64,000 bases of DNA, from the NCBI GenBank assembly GCA_963784575.1, contig CAWARU010000001.1, positions 1,054,001-1,118,000 on the forward strand. Direction: 5' to 3'. The stretch is from CAWARU01 sp963784575. Lineage in GTDB: Bacteria; Pseudomonadota; Gammaproteobacteria; UBA6186; Azoamicaceae. The notes below the pieces were generated by a model. The model was given only the letters and a program-made list of their open reading frames with translations, made no database searches and was not told where the DNA came from. This document shows, piece by piece, positions 17,834-26,980 of the stretch (position 1 is its first letter; the number at the start of each line of letters is the position of its first letter). The translations under genes and the position numbers were made by a program.

Positions 17834-19086
17834 CTCATTACTGCTTTAGCAGGATGCGCTTTTTTATTGAGTACTGTATACAAATCTCCCAAATTTCGAT
17901 TTGTATACATAAACTCAATTTCTTCTTGCGGCATTTTGCAAAATTCAGCAAATTTAATAACATCAATATCTCGAAGCACCACTTTGCCTGTTCCAGGTGA
18001 TAGGCGCGGATTCACAAATTTTACTCCGGCCATTTTTAATGCTTTTAGAAAATACAAAGAAGCATGATCTGGCGTTTCCCAAATCTTGATTCCAGTGAAA
18101 TCGATGTATAATGCGCCGTCTTTTGGGTCCATCTCGACTCTTGGTTTGAATTCCTGTGCCTTGTCAGGAATTTGTTTCAACAAAGCCTCGGTTGCGATTG
18201 CAAGATTGAATAAGTTACGCGCCTCATCATATTGATATTCGGGCACTTTGAACGCAGTGACTTCCTCTGCTTTTTTCTTAGCTTCTACATCTTTACCTAT
18301 TTTTTCAAGCGCTTTTGAGAAAGAAACAACGGGACTTGGATCTAAAACATCCCCTGCACTCTTTTCTTTCTCATCTTTTTTACCATATTCCTGTTCTTTG
18401 GCCCGCGCAATGAGAATATTGATGGCCATCATGACTTTGACATCAAGATCATAATCCGAAATCTTAGCCGGTACTTGTTGAATAGGGGTAGTTGTGTGCT
18501 TAGATAGCCATTCCGTAATTTTGTCACGCTCATAGCGGATATCAGCCTCTGGCCCAACTACGGGATCTCTCATTAAATCAAAATTGATGCTGCAGGTGAG
18601 ATTTTCCATCTCCAATTTATATTTTTCAAGAAATTCCTGCAATTCCTTGGGTGGATCATTTTGCCATTCTGCGAAATATTTTCGGCCGAGTTCATAATCT
18701 TCAACGCTTGGTATGCTAGCGAGTGCATCACCGCTGAAATCATCATAGATACTTTGTACGGTATTTTCTAACGCTGCTGTGAACGCCTCTATAGTTGGAT
18801 AGCCTACAACGCCAGTTTTCATAGTCACAAGATAGCCATCCTTGCTAATTTCTACCAGAATATCCTCTGTGTTTATGAAGGGTTTATTACCAAACTTGAA
18901 AATCAATAAGTAGCTATAGGGTTTTTCAGGATGAGGCCGTAAAACATATCCCGTGGCCTTTTTAGCTTCTTTAATTTCTAAAAAATGTAGAGCTTTCTCT
19001 TTGTCGAAATCCTTATGAAGGAAGGGATTTTTATGAGAATCTTCCAAGACTTGTCTTAGTCTTTCTATTCTGGGATCAGCAGCCAT
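17830..19086 (-). CDS. SH2-like plus U-box protein, candidate E3 ubiquitin ligase effector
   Basis: 418 residues. Residues about 163-230 form a U-box, the E2-binding fold of ubiquitin ligases: C165, DLMRDPVV, YERDKI, W193 and P201 fall at the conserved spacing, with the final helix ending ILIARAKE. Residues about 22-108 look like an SH2 domain: an alpha-A helix (DFDKEKALHFLE), beta-B strand GYVLRP with R50 in the place of the FLVR arginine, beta-C YLLIF, beta-D ILVEI, and YPTIEAFTAAL matching the terminal helix. The C-terminal 150 residues are unrecognised. Together they suggest a ligase that recruits phosphotyrosine proteins, like host Cbl in plan. U-box call is firm; SH2 is by eye. Confidence 0.85.
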   Translation of the reverse strand: MAADPRIERLRQVLEDSHKNPFLHKDFDKEKALHFLEIKEAKKATGYVLRPHPEKPYSYLLIFKFGNKPFINTEDILVEISKDGYLVTMKTGVVGYPTIEAFTAALENTVQSIYDDFSGDALASIPSVEDYELGRKYFAEWQNDPPKELQEFLEKYKLEMENLTCSINFDLMRDPVVGPEADIRYERDKITEWLSKHTTTPIQQVPAKISDYDLDVKVMMAINILIARAKEQEYGKKDEKEKSAGDVLDPSPVVSFSKALEKIGKDVEAKKKAEEVTAFKVPEYQYDEARNLFNLAIATEALLKQIPDKAQEFKPRVEMDPKDGALYIDFTGIKIWETPDHASLYFLKALKMAGVKFVNPRLSPGTGKVVLRDIDVIKFAEFCKMPQEEIEFMYTNRNLGDLYTVLNKKAHPAKAVMS

Positions 19087-19179
19087 TATATTTGCTCCTT
19101 ATTGCAACCGTTCACGCACTGCCCTTTAACGTTAGTCTCCTATTCCTGAACAGTTACATTATCTCAGTTGTTAAATTGT

Positions 19180-19209
19180 AATTAATTGTCTTCAATCGTT
19201 CAATTAATT
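19180..19209. repeat. Inverted repeat in divergent leader
   Basis: AATTAATTG (19180-19188) and CAATTAATT (19201-19209), perfect 9-bp arms around 12 bases, in the region between the divergent SH2/U-box gene and the 587-residue gene. It could be an operator for either gene; AT-richness makes chance occurrence plausible. Confidence 0.35.
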
Positions 19210-19264
19210 TCAGTGGTTCTACACATATATTGGTAAATTAGTAATATATTTAAGTTAAAGTATC

Positions 19265-19294
19265 TTGCATTTATTACCTATAAAAATGTATCAT
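19265..19294 (+). promoter_or_regulatory. Candidate promoter of the 587-residue gene
   Basis: TTGCAT at 19265-19270, 18-base spacer, TATCAT at 19289-19294, placing transcription start about 25 bases before the ATG at 19326. Confidence 0.35.
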
Positions 19295-19325
19295 AGAAGC
19301 TGATTAGAATTCAAGAGGCAAAATT

Positions 19326-21089
19326 ATGTCATACTTAGAATATATCGATTGGGATAAAAATCTTAATTTATTAGAAAGTTTAATAAAGGGTAACCCGCTA
19401 GGGGATATTCCACTCGCAAATAAGCATTTGGCAAGATTGATCTATTGGCTTCCTATCCATCTGAAACATGAAAAGGACTATCTCTTAAAATCATTAGAGG
19501 CAATCAGAAAAACAATCGACAAGGATCGCCCCACCGATTCGATAGCGGATTGGGGTCAGGAAATTATAGCCACAAACGAAAAGGATCTCCAAAACGTTCT
19601 CGCTGCTGAAAAAAGGTTAAATAAACTATTAGCGAATCGCAAACCTGAAACTCATCCCACTCCTTTGTATTACGACGCCTACTTAGTGGAACTAGAAGGT
19701 ATACTCATTGGATGTTGTCTTTTGCTAGAAACAGATCAAATACAAAAAGCAAAAGAGTTTTTGAAAAAATTTGTACCCGTTTATAAAGAGGTGAAAGAAG
19801 AGCTTAAAGCTGCTTTGAATTATTTAATTTTAGCCAATAATCTAAATATTGCTACAGGTCATAACAAAACCAATGGCAGCATGGTTTCAAGTGGTGAAAC
19901 AGCATTATTGACCGAGGCAACACGTGGCGTGAATATGAGACTCGAGACCATGAAAGACGAATATCGGGCACTACTAGGAAAAATTACCCAAGAAAAAGCT
20001 AAGGATGCTGAACAAGCAAAGGTATCTGAAAAATCCGAAAGTGCTATTAAAAAAATAACTCTCGAACCTACCGTCGGAGAGAATGAAATATTTAAATTGA
20101 GTATGTTTAAATTTTCTCCCTTGCAATTTATCAATTGGTCCCAAAATATGCAAACTCTCGATAAACTTATTAACTTAAAAAATGAGGATCCGAAAATACG
20201 AAAACATCTGCAAGTCGTATACCAATCCCTACAGCATCATATAAGTAGAGAAAGAATTCAGATCAGGCAAATCCATTTGTTTGTTGAGAAATCTAAGGAA
20301 GGCAGTTATACCAGACTAGAAGATTTAGAGGTCAGTAAAACTCACATTCGATCGGGAACCACTAAATTATTCAGTGAATTATCTGAGCATCAAATAGCTG
20401 AGTACAAAAAACTCATCACTTGGACTAAGCAGAAATTAGAACAAATAAAGACTGCGGAATCCATACTTGCAGATTTTGCAAAGATGCATCTCATCGCAGC
20501 CATTCCCAGCACAATAACAACCACAACCATTCAAGACCCTCAAGTTTCGGAAGGCTATCAACCAAAGCTCTCCAATCTTGAGACGCGGATTATGTTAGGC
20601 CGATATTACTTGTCGCAACGAAAACTCAATCCATTCAAAGAACTCTTAGGGGAATTTCCGAAACTCTTGAAGGAATCAGAGACTGCCTATCAATCTCTTC
20701 TGGAAAGTACCCGAAATATCATTGAAAAGTTGCAACAACTGAAACTTAAAAAAGACAAACTCGATCTTCCATACGACATTTCAGAGCCCTATCAATTGGA
20801 ATACCGAAATACTGAACTCACGAGCTGTGAAAACATCCTTAAGCGGATTTCTGAACTTAAGGCTGAATATATAGCATTGCAAGCTGAACACAAAGCCTAT
20901 ATTCAAGCCTTAAAAGCAGAAAAAGCTGTGGCCGCAAAAGAAGCAGGAGCAGCTGAGGGAGTTGAAAAAGCTGATACAGCAAAAATCGTAGCGACAGATA
21001 CAACCACAACAGAAACCGCAGCGATAGAAGTGACAGCTGATTCTGAACCTGAAGATCGTAAACCAAAACAAAAGAAAGTCTTTGGTTAA
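19326..21089 (+). CDS. Helical protein with two internal repeats, unknown function
   Basis: 587 residues, preceded by AGAGG. No family recognised. The protein seems to contain two diverged copies of a unit of about 200 residues: YIDWDKNLNLLESLI near residue 6 matches FINWSQNMQTLDKLI near 267, and later segments of each unit (YDAYLVELEGILIGCCLLL with a following KKFVPVYKE; YQPKLSNLETRIMLGRYYL with a following GEFPKLLKE) also align. The helical spacing recalls TPR-like solenoids. The tail (about 520-587) is an Ala/Glu/Thr-rich low-complexity region ending in basic residues. No signal peptide. Neighbouring putative effectors suggest a similar role, without direct evidence. Confidence 0.8.
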   Translation: MSYLEYIDWDKNLNLLESLIKGNPLGDIPLANKHLARLIYWLPIHLKHEKDYLLKSLEAIRKTIDKDRPTDSIADWGQEIIATNEKDLQNVLAAEKRLNKLLANRKPETHPTPLYYDAYLVELEGILIGCCLLLETDQIQKAKEFLKKFVPVYKEVKEELKAALNYLILANNLNIATGHNKTNGSMVSSGETALLTEATRGVNMRLETMKDEYRALLGKITQEKAKDAEQAKVSEKSESAIKKITLEPTVGENEIFKLSMFKFSPLQFINWSQNMQTLDKLINLKNEDPKIRKHLQVVYQSLQHHISRERIQIRQIHLFVEKSKEGSYTRLEDLEVSKTHIRSGTTKLFSELSEHQIAEYKKLITWTKQKLEQIKTAESILADFAKMHLIAAIPSTITTTTIQDPQVSEGYQPKLSNLETRIMLGRYYLSQRKLNPFKELLGEFPKLLKESETAYQSLLESTRNIIEKLQQLKLKKDKLDLPYDISEPYQLEYRNTELTSCENILKRISELKAEYIALQAEHKAYIQALKAEKAVAAKEAGAAEGVEKADTAKIVATDTTTTETAAIEVTADSEPEDRKPKQKKVFG

Positions 21090-21107
21090 ATCGAAATTCT
21101 TTTGAAT

Positions 21108-22520
21108 TTATATTTCAAACGAAGTTCCTTTTAAAGAAGGTTCTATTCGTAGGTCTACTGAACCAGTTTCGGCAACTTTAATACTTAGGTCTAGAAGAGG
21201 AGTAAAAGTTGCCCTTCCTTTGTCCAATACTTCCTTGCTTTTATAATGATGTATGATATTTGCCATTTGAATTAAGACTTCTATCATGCCACTCCTTTGT
21301 AAAGCATTAATGTCAAATTGCGCATCATCCATACCAAAACCACAATGCAGTTGCAGCAGACGGAGCCCATTTCTTTGAGAATCTGCAAATCCCGCTGACA
21401 ATTGGGAACGAATAGCATCTTCTCGAAAGTCTCTTAAGTCAGGATGATCTGTTGGTAATATACCACATAATGTCATTTTTACATTAGCTATAGTTTCATG
21501 TATCTCTCTAGAAACAGCAAAGGGAACGCAAATCGTACAATCATCAGTGCCAAAAAATTCCACGTGCTTTGTAATAAATTCATAGCACTGGATTGCATGA
21601 AGCGGTGAAACTTTTTCTAATTCTGCACCAAAATGAATTCCCGCATCTGAAACATCAACATAATGCGGTAACCTACTTGGAAATATTCTGTCATGGATTA
21701 CGCGATTTGCAGGCGATCCTTCCCATTCAACTTGCTCTCTACTCTCTTTAATAGATAATTCATGGATCTTCTTAACATGTGCTACTACCTGATCAAAAAA
21801 GCCATTTTGCAAGTCTTTATTAGCTTTTTCATAGAGCATTGATTCCTCGGCAGAAGGTTTTTTAAATTTACAAATTGATCTAAAAAATAGAGACTCTTCC
21901 TCATTAAAATATTGGTGCGCTTGACTGCAGAAAAAATGCTCAAAAATCATTTCAATACTTTTTTCTGACATTTCTTCAGTTAAAAAGCCATCTACATTGA
22001 TCGGTATAATATTTCCTTCCTTAACTATTAACTGGGAATTAACTATTGAATGAGAATAGAAATCATTGCGGGTTTTAAATGCAAATCCGTGCAGAAAATG
22101 ATCATTATAATGTGTCTCAAGAATATTATAATAAAACTTAGGCACATACGCAATAAAAACATCAATATCTGGAGCTGTAAATTTATCCGCCGGATTTCCT
22201 CGCACCAGCCAAAGACAAAGCGGCCTTCTTATTATATGAGTCCTTTTTTCATGCCACAAATCTTCTCTTTTCAAAATCACGTGAATGAGCTTGTCATCTT
22301 CAGAAACGTGTGAACCTAGCCGCTTAGCACTTGACTCGCTCTCTCTACTCTCTTTTGCTTCTTCGCTGTTAAACTGTCTTGAAAAAATAACAATTGAAGT
22401 ACTATCCGATGCATCCAAGGACTCTAAGGACCCTGTTTGAGTCCAGCCCTTTGGAAGCTTTAATTTTGGAGATCTCAATTCCTCAGCAATTTTTTGGATT
22501 CCTTCAGATACAACAGCCAT
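21108..22520 (-). CDS. Unknown protein, 470 residues
   Basis: The ATG is preceded by GAGGAAAT. No domain recognised. The N-terminus (KLKLPKGWTQTGS) recalls the PSGW/PTGW start of a domain in two other proteins of the window, but the His and GTCS motifs that follow there are absent. The middle is rich in aromatic residues (YVPKFYYNIL, EHFFCSQAHQYF, FFRSICKF) and the C-terminal half is helical with SGMIEVLIQMANIIHHY. Neither signal peptide nor membrane helix is seen. Convergent with the preceding gene at 18 bp. Possible effector by neighbourhood only. Confidence 0.78.
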   Translation of the reverse strand: MAVVSEGIQKIAEELRSPKLKLPKGWTQTGSLESLDASDSTSIVIFSRQFNSEEAKESRESESSAKRLGSHVSEDDKLIHVILKREDLWHEKRTHIIRRPLCLWLVRGNPADKFTAPDIDVFIAYVPKFYYNILETHYNDHFLHGFAFKTRNDFYSHSIVNSQLIVKEGNIIPINVDGFLTEEMSEKSIEMIFEHFFCSQAHQYFNEEESLFFRSICKFKKPSAEESMLYEKANKDLQNGFFDQVVAHVKKIHELSIKESREQVEWEGSPANRVIHDRIFPSRLPHYVDVSDAGIHFGAELEKVSPLHAIQCYEFITKHVEFFGTDDCTICVPFAVSREIHETIANVKMTLCGILPTDHPDLRDFREDAIRSQLSAGFADSQRNGLRLLQLHCGFGMDDAQFDINALQRSGMIEVLIQMANIIHHYKSKEVLDKGRATFTPLLDLSIKVAETGSVDLRIEPSLKGTSFEI

Positions 22521-22602
22521 GATTTATTTCCTCATATATTAAATACACTAAGTTTCATAAACAACAAAAAAAATAGAATATTATCATGAATTTCAAACTA
22601 AA

Positions 22603-22623
22603 TAAATGGAATTAAACCATTTA
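22603..22623 (-). terminator. Candidate terminator downstream of hipBA
   Basis: TAAATGG and CCATTTA form a perfect 7-bp stem with a 7-base loop, followed on the minus strand by TTTAG. It lies between the hipA stop and the next minus-strand gene. The stem is weak and AT-rich. Confidence 0.3.
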
Positions 22624-22742
22624 GTCATTCATTTTTTAACAGTTGCAAATACATTCTAAACAGAAAATGCTCGTGATGACTATTGCATGTATTCATTAAC
22701 TTTCACTACTCTTGACTTACGAATAGCTACTACAAAAGAAAA

Positions 22743-24041
22743 TCATAATTCAATTTTTGTAACTTCGCCTATCTGGCTCAAAAGATGTTTGCTTCGATCA
22801 CGGACAATTTTTTGATATTTTTTGAAATATTCATTCTCATGTTTACTTTTAACTAATACTTTCATCTCATTGTCCAGTGAATAATTCATTTTTTTTATTA
22901 AAAATTTAAGCCGCCTTGCAACTAAAGCACGTGGTATATTACAGCTGTCAGCAAAATCCGCTAATTGATATGCATGGATCGAATCACCAGAAAATTCATC
23001 TCCAAAAGCCATTGCCATTTCTTGTTCAAAATCAGGATACATCTTAATATTGACTAAATCATAAAATGGAGCAAGCGATATCCCTTTCTTACCCACAAAA
23101 AAACTAATATTCTTTCCGTGCGCATCATAATTGAAAATTAAAATATTAAACAAAGCCCAATCAAGCATTTGATTTTTAGTCGATACTGGATTAATACATA
23201 AATTGGCAAATTCAAACAATTTTGTATAACTTGCTCCATCACGAATATGCTTTACATCTCTGCCACCACCAAAATTTCTCTCATATTTATATTCTGGCGG
23301 CAAATTGAGTGATTGGCATCCATCTATCACATGCCGCCGTTTTACTTTACTAGAATCTATCAATTTTCTATCAAAGCGCTCAACCAGTAAAGCTGGGTTA
23401 TTGCCAAAATACATTAACTGAACATTTGCAACTGTCAACCCACAATGCCGAGCTAGCTGCATCGTAATATATTCATTCAAAACCAAATGAGACAATTTTT
23501 GCTTTTCAAACTTTAGAATATGAGTAGAACACATTGATCCCTCTCCAAAACCTAATTGATCCTTTTTGTCAAAAATGACATTAATTTTATCTTGAACACC
23601 GGCTACAGACAAACGCGGTTTGCCATCCCACACTATTAGGCTAAAATGCTCTCGATCATCCAAACGGCGTGTTAATTCATTTTCGCTAATCCTGCGAAAA
23701 ATTGGCTTCTTCTCAACTATTTGCTCTTGTGATAACATAATCAAAGCCCCAGGAATATCCATCCCCAGTTCTCGAATAAGCCCAAATGTATTACTCTTAC
23801 TCAAACGCAAGTACGCAATTAATTCTTCTAACGCATTGCCTTCAGGAAGAAAATTACGTAAAAATCTCTGCGTGTTGAGTACAGGAATTTCTCCTTCTAA
23901 TGGTAAATGTGGTGAAACAGCATAACCAGATTCTTGCCAATTCTCTTCATATTGCCAAACCAATTGATCATCTATTAATGTTACCTTTGCGATTTCATTA
24001 TCGCCTAAAATAACTTTTATATAAGGCTCACTGCCAATCAT
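22743..24041 (-). CDS. hipA: HipA-type Ser/Thr kinase toxin
   Basis: 432 residues, close to E. coli HipA (440). HipA kinases phosphorylate targets such as glutamyl-tRNA synthetase and arrest growth. Seen: N-terminal subdomain with SGYAVSPHLPLEG and RFLRNFLPEGN, the SVAGVQDKINV loop near residue 145, THILKFEK, the catalytic loop NYDAHGKN near residue 305 and the metal-binding FYDLV near 327. All core motifs are intact, so the kinase could be active. It overlaps hipB by 14 bp, and HipB should hold it inactive and use it as co-repressor. Confidence 0.93.
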   Translation of the reverse strand: MIGSEPYIKVILGDNEIAKVTLIDDQLVWQYEENWQESGYAVSPHLPLEGEIPVLNTQRFLRNFLPEGNALEELIAYLRLSKSNTFGLIRELGMDIPGALIMLSQEQIVEKKPIFRRISENELTRRLDDREHFSLIVWDGKPRLSVAGVQDKINVIFDKKDQLGFGEGSMCSTHILKFEKQKLSHLVLNEYITMQLARHCGLTVANVQLMYFGNNPALLVERFDRKLIDSSKVKRRHVIDGCQSLNLPPEYKYERNFGGGRDVKHIRDGASYTKLFEFANLCINPVSTKNQMLDWALFNILIFNYDAHGKNISFFVGKKGISLAPFYDLVNIKMYPDFEQEMAMAFGDEFSGDSIHAYQLADFADSCNIPRALVARRLKFLIKKMNYSLDNEMKVLVKSKHENEYFKKYQKIVRDRSKHLLSQIGEVTKIEL

Positions 24042-24309
24042 TACTCACCTCGTCCTCTGATGACCATGGCAGTATACAAAGCTTAATTCCTAATCCTGAA
24101 CAGATTTGTAATAAAGTGCTAATTTGGTAAGATCCTTGCCCATGTTCAATATCTTGTAGGGTCTGCTTTGCCACTCCGCACAATGCAGCGGCATCTTCTA
24201 AACGCAAAAGGCTTTGTGTACGTCTCGCTCGAATCGCTTGCCCTAGTAATTCTGGGGTTACTGTTTGGCTGAGATTTGGTGTGGGTGACATTTTAATCTT
24301 TCTTGCCAT
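24028..24309 (-). CDS. hipB: HipB-type antitoxin and repressor
   Basis: 93 residues with a Cro/C1-type helix-turn-helix: GQAIRARRTQSLLRLEDAAALCGVAKQTL, DIEHG and the STLLQICSGLGIKL terminal helix, the usual HipB plan (E. coli 88 residues). First gene of the pair. Three matching palindromes (24315-24428) lie just upstream and are the likely operators. An extra basic leader (MARKIKMSPTPNLSQTV) precedes the domain; a later start is possible. Confidence 0.92.
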   Translation of the reverse strand: MARKIKMSPTPNLSQTVTPELLGQAIRARRTQSLLRLEDAAALCGVAKQTLQDIEHGQGSYQISTLLQICSGLGIKLCILPWSSEDEVSNDWQ

Positions 24310-24314
24310 AAAAT

Positions 24315-24428
24315 CCTACTATAACAGGTTTAATACCATTTAACGTTCTAAATCTCTATATAATCCTATTATAATGGGATTTTATTTTAAAATCAAATTA
24401 TATATGATATTAATCCTATTATAATAGG
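24315..24428 (-). promoter_or_regulatory. Three 14-bp HipB operator candidates with exact 50-bp spacing
   Basis: CCTACTATAACAGG (24315-24328), CCTATTATAATGGG (24365-24378) and CCTATTATAATAGG (24415-24428). The third is a perfect palindrome, the others vary from it at a few positions. Starts are exactly 50 bp apart. The first site lies 5 bp from the hipB start codon. In E. coli HipB binds several TATCC-N8-GGATA sites upstream of its operon, which this layout mirrors with a related core. Confidence 0.75.
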
Positions 24429-24447
24429 CTTAATATCATATATAATT
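24396..24447. repeat. 52-bp near-perfect palindrome around the distal operator
   Basis: The third HipB operator candidate forms the centre of a much longer inverted repeat: all pairs from 24396/24447 inward match except T24414/C24429. It lies between the autotransporter stop and hipB. It may add dyad symmetry for repressor binding, or form a cruciform or hairpin that ends autotransporter transcription. Confidence 0.8.
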
Positions 24448-24508
24448 AGGATCTTTTTGGATATGGGTATCTTTACCAACATTCCTTACAATTTTAATTA
24501 TTTTTTGT

Positions 24509-26980
24509 TTAGAAATTTACCCTTATACCAGCTCTTATCGCATGGTTAGAGCTTCGATGTTTGTTAAAAAACCACTGTCTATTATAGCTTGCATACAGTG
24601 TGGCATTTTCGGCGATGATTGCACTGAACCCTGCTTCGGCAAGTGCCGAATTTCCATGCAGGGAAGACATAACTGGTATGTAGCCGCCGCTAGAAGAAAA
24701 TAAAGTATGGGCTTCGCCATCAAAATCGCGCAAGGCATAGGCGCTTATCCATCCTGTGATTAAACCGTAATTATTACCGCAAATCGTTCTTTTTAAGCGG
24801 GCACCAAACCGGCCAAGAGCAGATTTCGCATGTTCAAAACTTATATCAACATTAATGTCCGATGCAGACTTTAGAGCAAGAAAATGATAGGACATCTGAC
24901 CTTGGGGTTCTAGTTCGAAATCGCAGGGAAGTTCAATTGACCATCCCATCTCAAAAGAGACTGCCCAATTTCTGCCACGAGTCTTGAGGGGGATAGAGAC
25001 TGCGGATAAGCAATTGATGGTAGAAATTGAGCCATGGCCGAACTGTCCAATAGCATCGATATACCCACCGTTATAATAATGAGTAAAGTAGACACCGCCC
25101 ATGTAATTGTTGTAGTTTATGTTGCCGGCATCTAAACAAAAAACATTTTTGACAGTGGCTCTGGAGTCTCCCGCTGCAGCAAATACTCCTAAGAAATTGG
25201 CTTCCCCTTGCAAGGTTTGATCGTGGTAGAGATCTAAGCCCAACTGCAGGGCGGAGTTTTTGTATTTAAAATCTGGACCATTTTGTAAAATGGTACCATT
25301 GATTCGTTTTCCATGATTCGTGGCTACCCGAATCCAACCACCATTCACATTAGGGCATTCTGCATAATCTGGGCTGCATATTAATTGTTCTTGTTCACCT
25401 ACCCGTTGATGTAAGGTATCTATTATCATTTGAGAATAGAGCAAGCCGACCGAGGGAATGGCAGTATTGAGTGAAACCGTAGGTCTGAAATTAGGGTAGT
25501 ATCCTTGCGGGAGACCAAAGATATTAACGGTTTGACCATTCTGCAAGGTGTTTGTCGGATCAATGGGAGCTGCGCGGTCTTTAATCGGGGGCTCGGACGA
25601 ATCAAGGGGCGGTGGAATCGGTAGAAAAGGTAGATTTGGATCATAGAAAGTAGAACGTAAATACCATTTATTGGGGTCTGTACCATTGATGCCGCCTTGG
25701 TACAGTGTATAAATATAAGGACCTGCTTCAATTGTATTTGTGCCAGTTGAAAAAGCATCCGCAGTTGCGGTTGCACCATTCAAACTGTCTATTATCAATA
25801 TGCCGTTATTTAGGGTCAATGCACCATTACCGCCGAGATTATTGATGAAAACAGTGGTGATTCCAGAGGCATGCCCTCCATTCAGTACCAGTACATCAGA
25901 GAGTGACATGTCTGCATCTAATATTGCATTGAAGGTGATGCTGCCATTATTGCCAATATAATTTCCATTGACTGTCAATGTTTTGTACGATCCATTTAGA
26001 GATCCCGGTGTTACGAATACAATGGAACCGCCATTGCTTAAATTGTAAACTGTGGAATTATTGGTGATATTCCAAACGCTCGGATCTAAAAAAACGTTCA
26101 ACGCATTTGGAAAATTGGGAGAATTCATTGCACCAGTATAGGTAGTATTGTTTAAGAACATAATGTTAGCAGAATTAAATCTCCCAATGATAGTATCTCC
26201 TGCGAGCGTTGAATTGCTGGCCGTTAAATTCACCTGAATGCTTGCCGTGTTGGTGCTTGGAACACTGTTGGCAACGAGAAACTGATTGACACCTGAATTA
26301 TTTTTAACGGTGTTGAAATTAATGTTAGTGGTACCGCCGTTCGCAGAAATTGTCGGAGCACTACTAGAATTTAAAGTGCTGTTGCTCACTGTAAAGTTAC
26401 CCACTTGTCCAGAATTTAAAGTAGAGACGAGAACAGCGGAGCCTGCACTAAAAGTTGTGAGCGTACTACTTGCTATATTGAAATTACCGCCGTTACCGAT
26501 TTTAGCAGCAGCAGAATTATTACCAAAAGTGAAAATGGTACTGTCGTTTATTACTATGTTGGCATTGACATCATTTGCGAAAGCTGCATCACTTGAGCTG
26601 CTGCTAGTAGTAAGCATGGAGTCATTGAGTGACAATATTCCTCCACCTGACCCAACGAATAGACCTTGAGAATTTTGAGCCAATCTTGATACAACGATAT
26701 TGCTGTTGTTGATGGTAATTTGACCTCCGCCCAAAATCCTAACAGCAGAGCTATTCTGAGACATTATTGAAATGGTGCAGCCTTGACTATCAACCTCATG
26801 TGTCCCGTTGATGACAATTCCCATACCTGGTGGGGGGCATGCTGCCAATACAGTTTCGTGGCTTACAACAAAGGCGATTATAAATGGGTAAATAAATTTT
26901 GTTGAAATAAATAGAGACCGAACTTTACGTTTCTTGAATTGAATTTTCTTGAAATGATGAAAAAAATAGCAATTGTTCAC
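24509..26980 (-). CDS. Type V autotransporter, beta-helix passenger and outer-membrane barrel
   Basis: 823 residues. A long signal sequence (basic start, hydrophobic core FIYPFIIAFVV, cleavage near VLAA-C) leads to a Ser/Asn/Thr-rich passenger of about 430 residues with repeating short strands such as ITINNSNIVV and LSLNDSMLTTSS, typical of right-handed beta-helices. A Pro-rich linker (about 450-470) and helix follow, then an autotransporter barrel from about residue 550 (GGWIR) to the terminal phenylalanine in GIRVNF, the usual signal for BAM insertion. Probably a surface adhesin or protective factor; no protease triad or RGD was seen. An upstream -10-like TATAAT on the minus strand (27037-27032) may be its promoter. 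Confidence 0.88.
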   Translation of the reverse strand: MNNCYFFHHFKKIQFKKRKVRSLFISTKFIYPFIIAFVVSHETVLAACPPPGMGIVINGTHEVDSQGCTISIMSQNSSAVRILGGGQITINNSNIVVSRLAQNSQGLFVGSGGGILSLNDSMLTTSSSSSDAAFANDVNANIVINDSTIFTFGNNSAAAKIGNGGNFNIASSTLTTFSAGSAVLVSTLNSGQVGNFTVSNSTLNSSSAPTISANGGTTNINFNTVKNNSGVNQFLVANSVPSTNTASIQVNLTASNSTLAGDTIIGRFNSANIMFLNNTTYTGAMNSPNFPNALNVFLDPSVWNITNNSTVYNLSNGGSIVFVTPGSLNGSYKTLTVNGNYIGNNGSITFNAILDADMSLSDVLVLNGGHASGITTVFINNLGGNGALTLNNGILIIDSLNGATATADAFSTGTNTIEAGPYIYTLYQGGINGTDPNKWYLRSTFYDPNLPFLPIPPPLDSSEPPIKDRAAPIDPTNTLQNGQTVNIFGLPQGYYPNFRPTVSLNTAIPSVGLLYSQMIIDTLHQRVGEQEQLICSPDYAECPNVNGGWIRVATNHGKRINGTILQNGPDFKYKNSALQLGLDLYHDQTLQGEANFLGVFAAAGDSRATVKNVFCLDAGNINYNNYMGGVYFTHYYNGGYIDAIGQFGHGSISTINCLSAVSIPLKTRGRNWAVSFEMGWSIELPCDFELEPQGQMSYHFLALKSASDINVDISFEHAKSALGRFGARLKRTICGNNYGLITGWISAYALRDFDGEAHTLFSSSGGYIPVMSSLHGNSALAEAGFSAIIAENATLYASYNRQWFFNKHRSSNHAIRAGIRVNF

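Noticed and set aside
24315..24428. Regularly spaced palindromes as a CRISPR array
   Set aside because: Only three 14-bp near-palindromes, next to hipB and without cas genes; an operator array explains them better.
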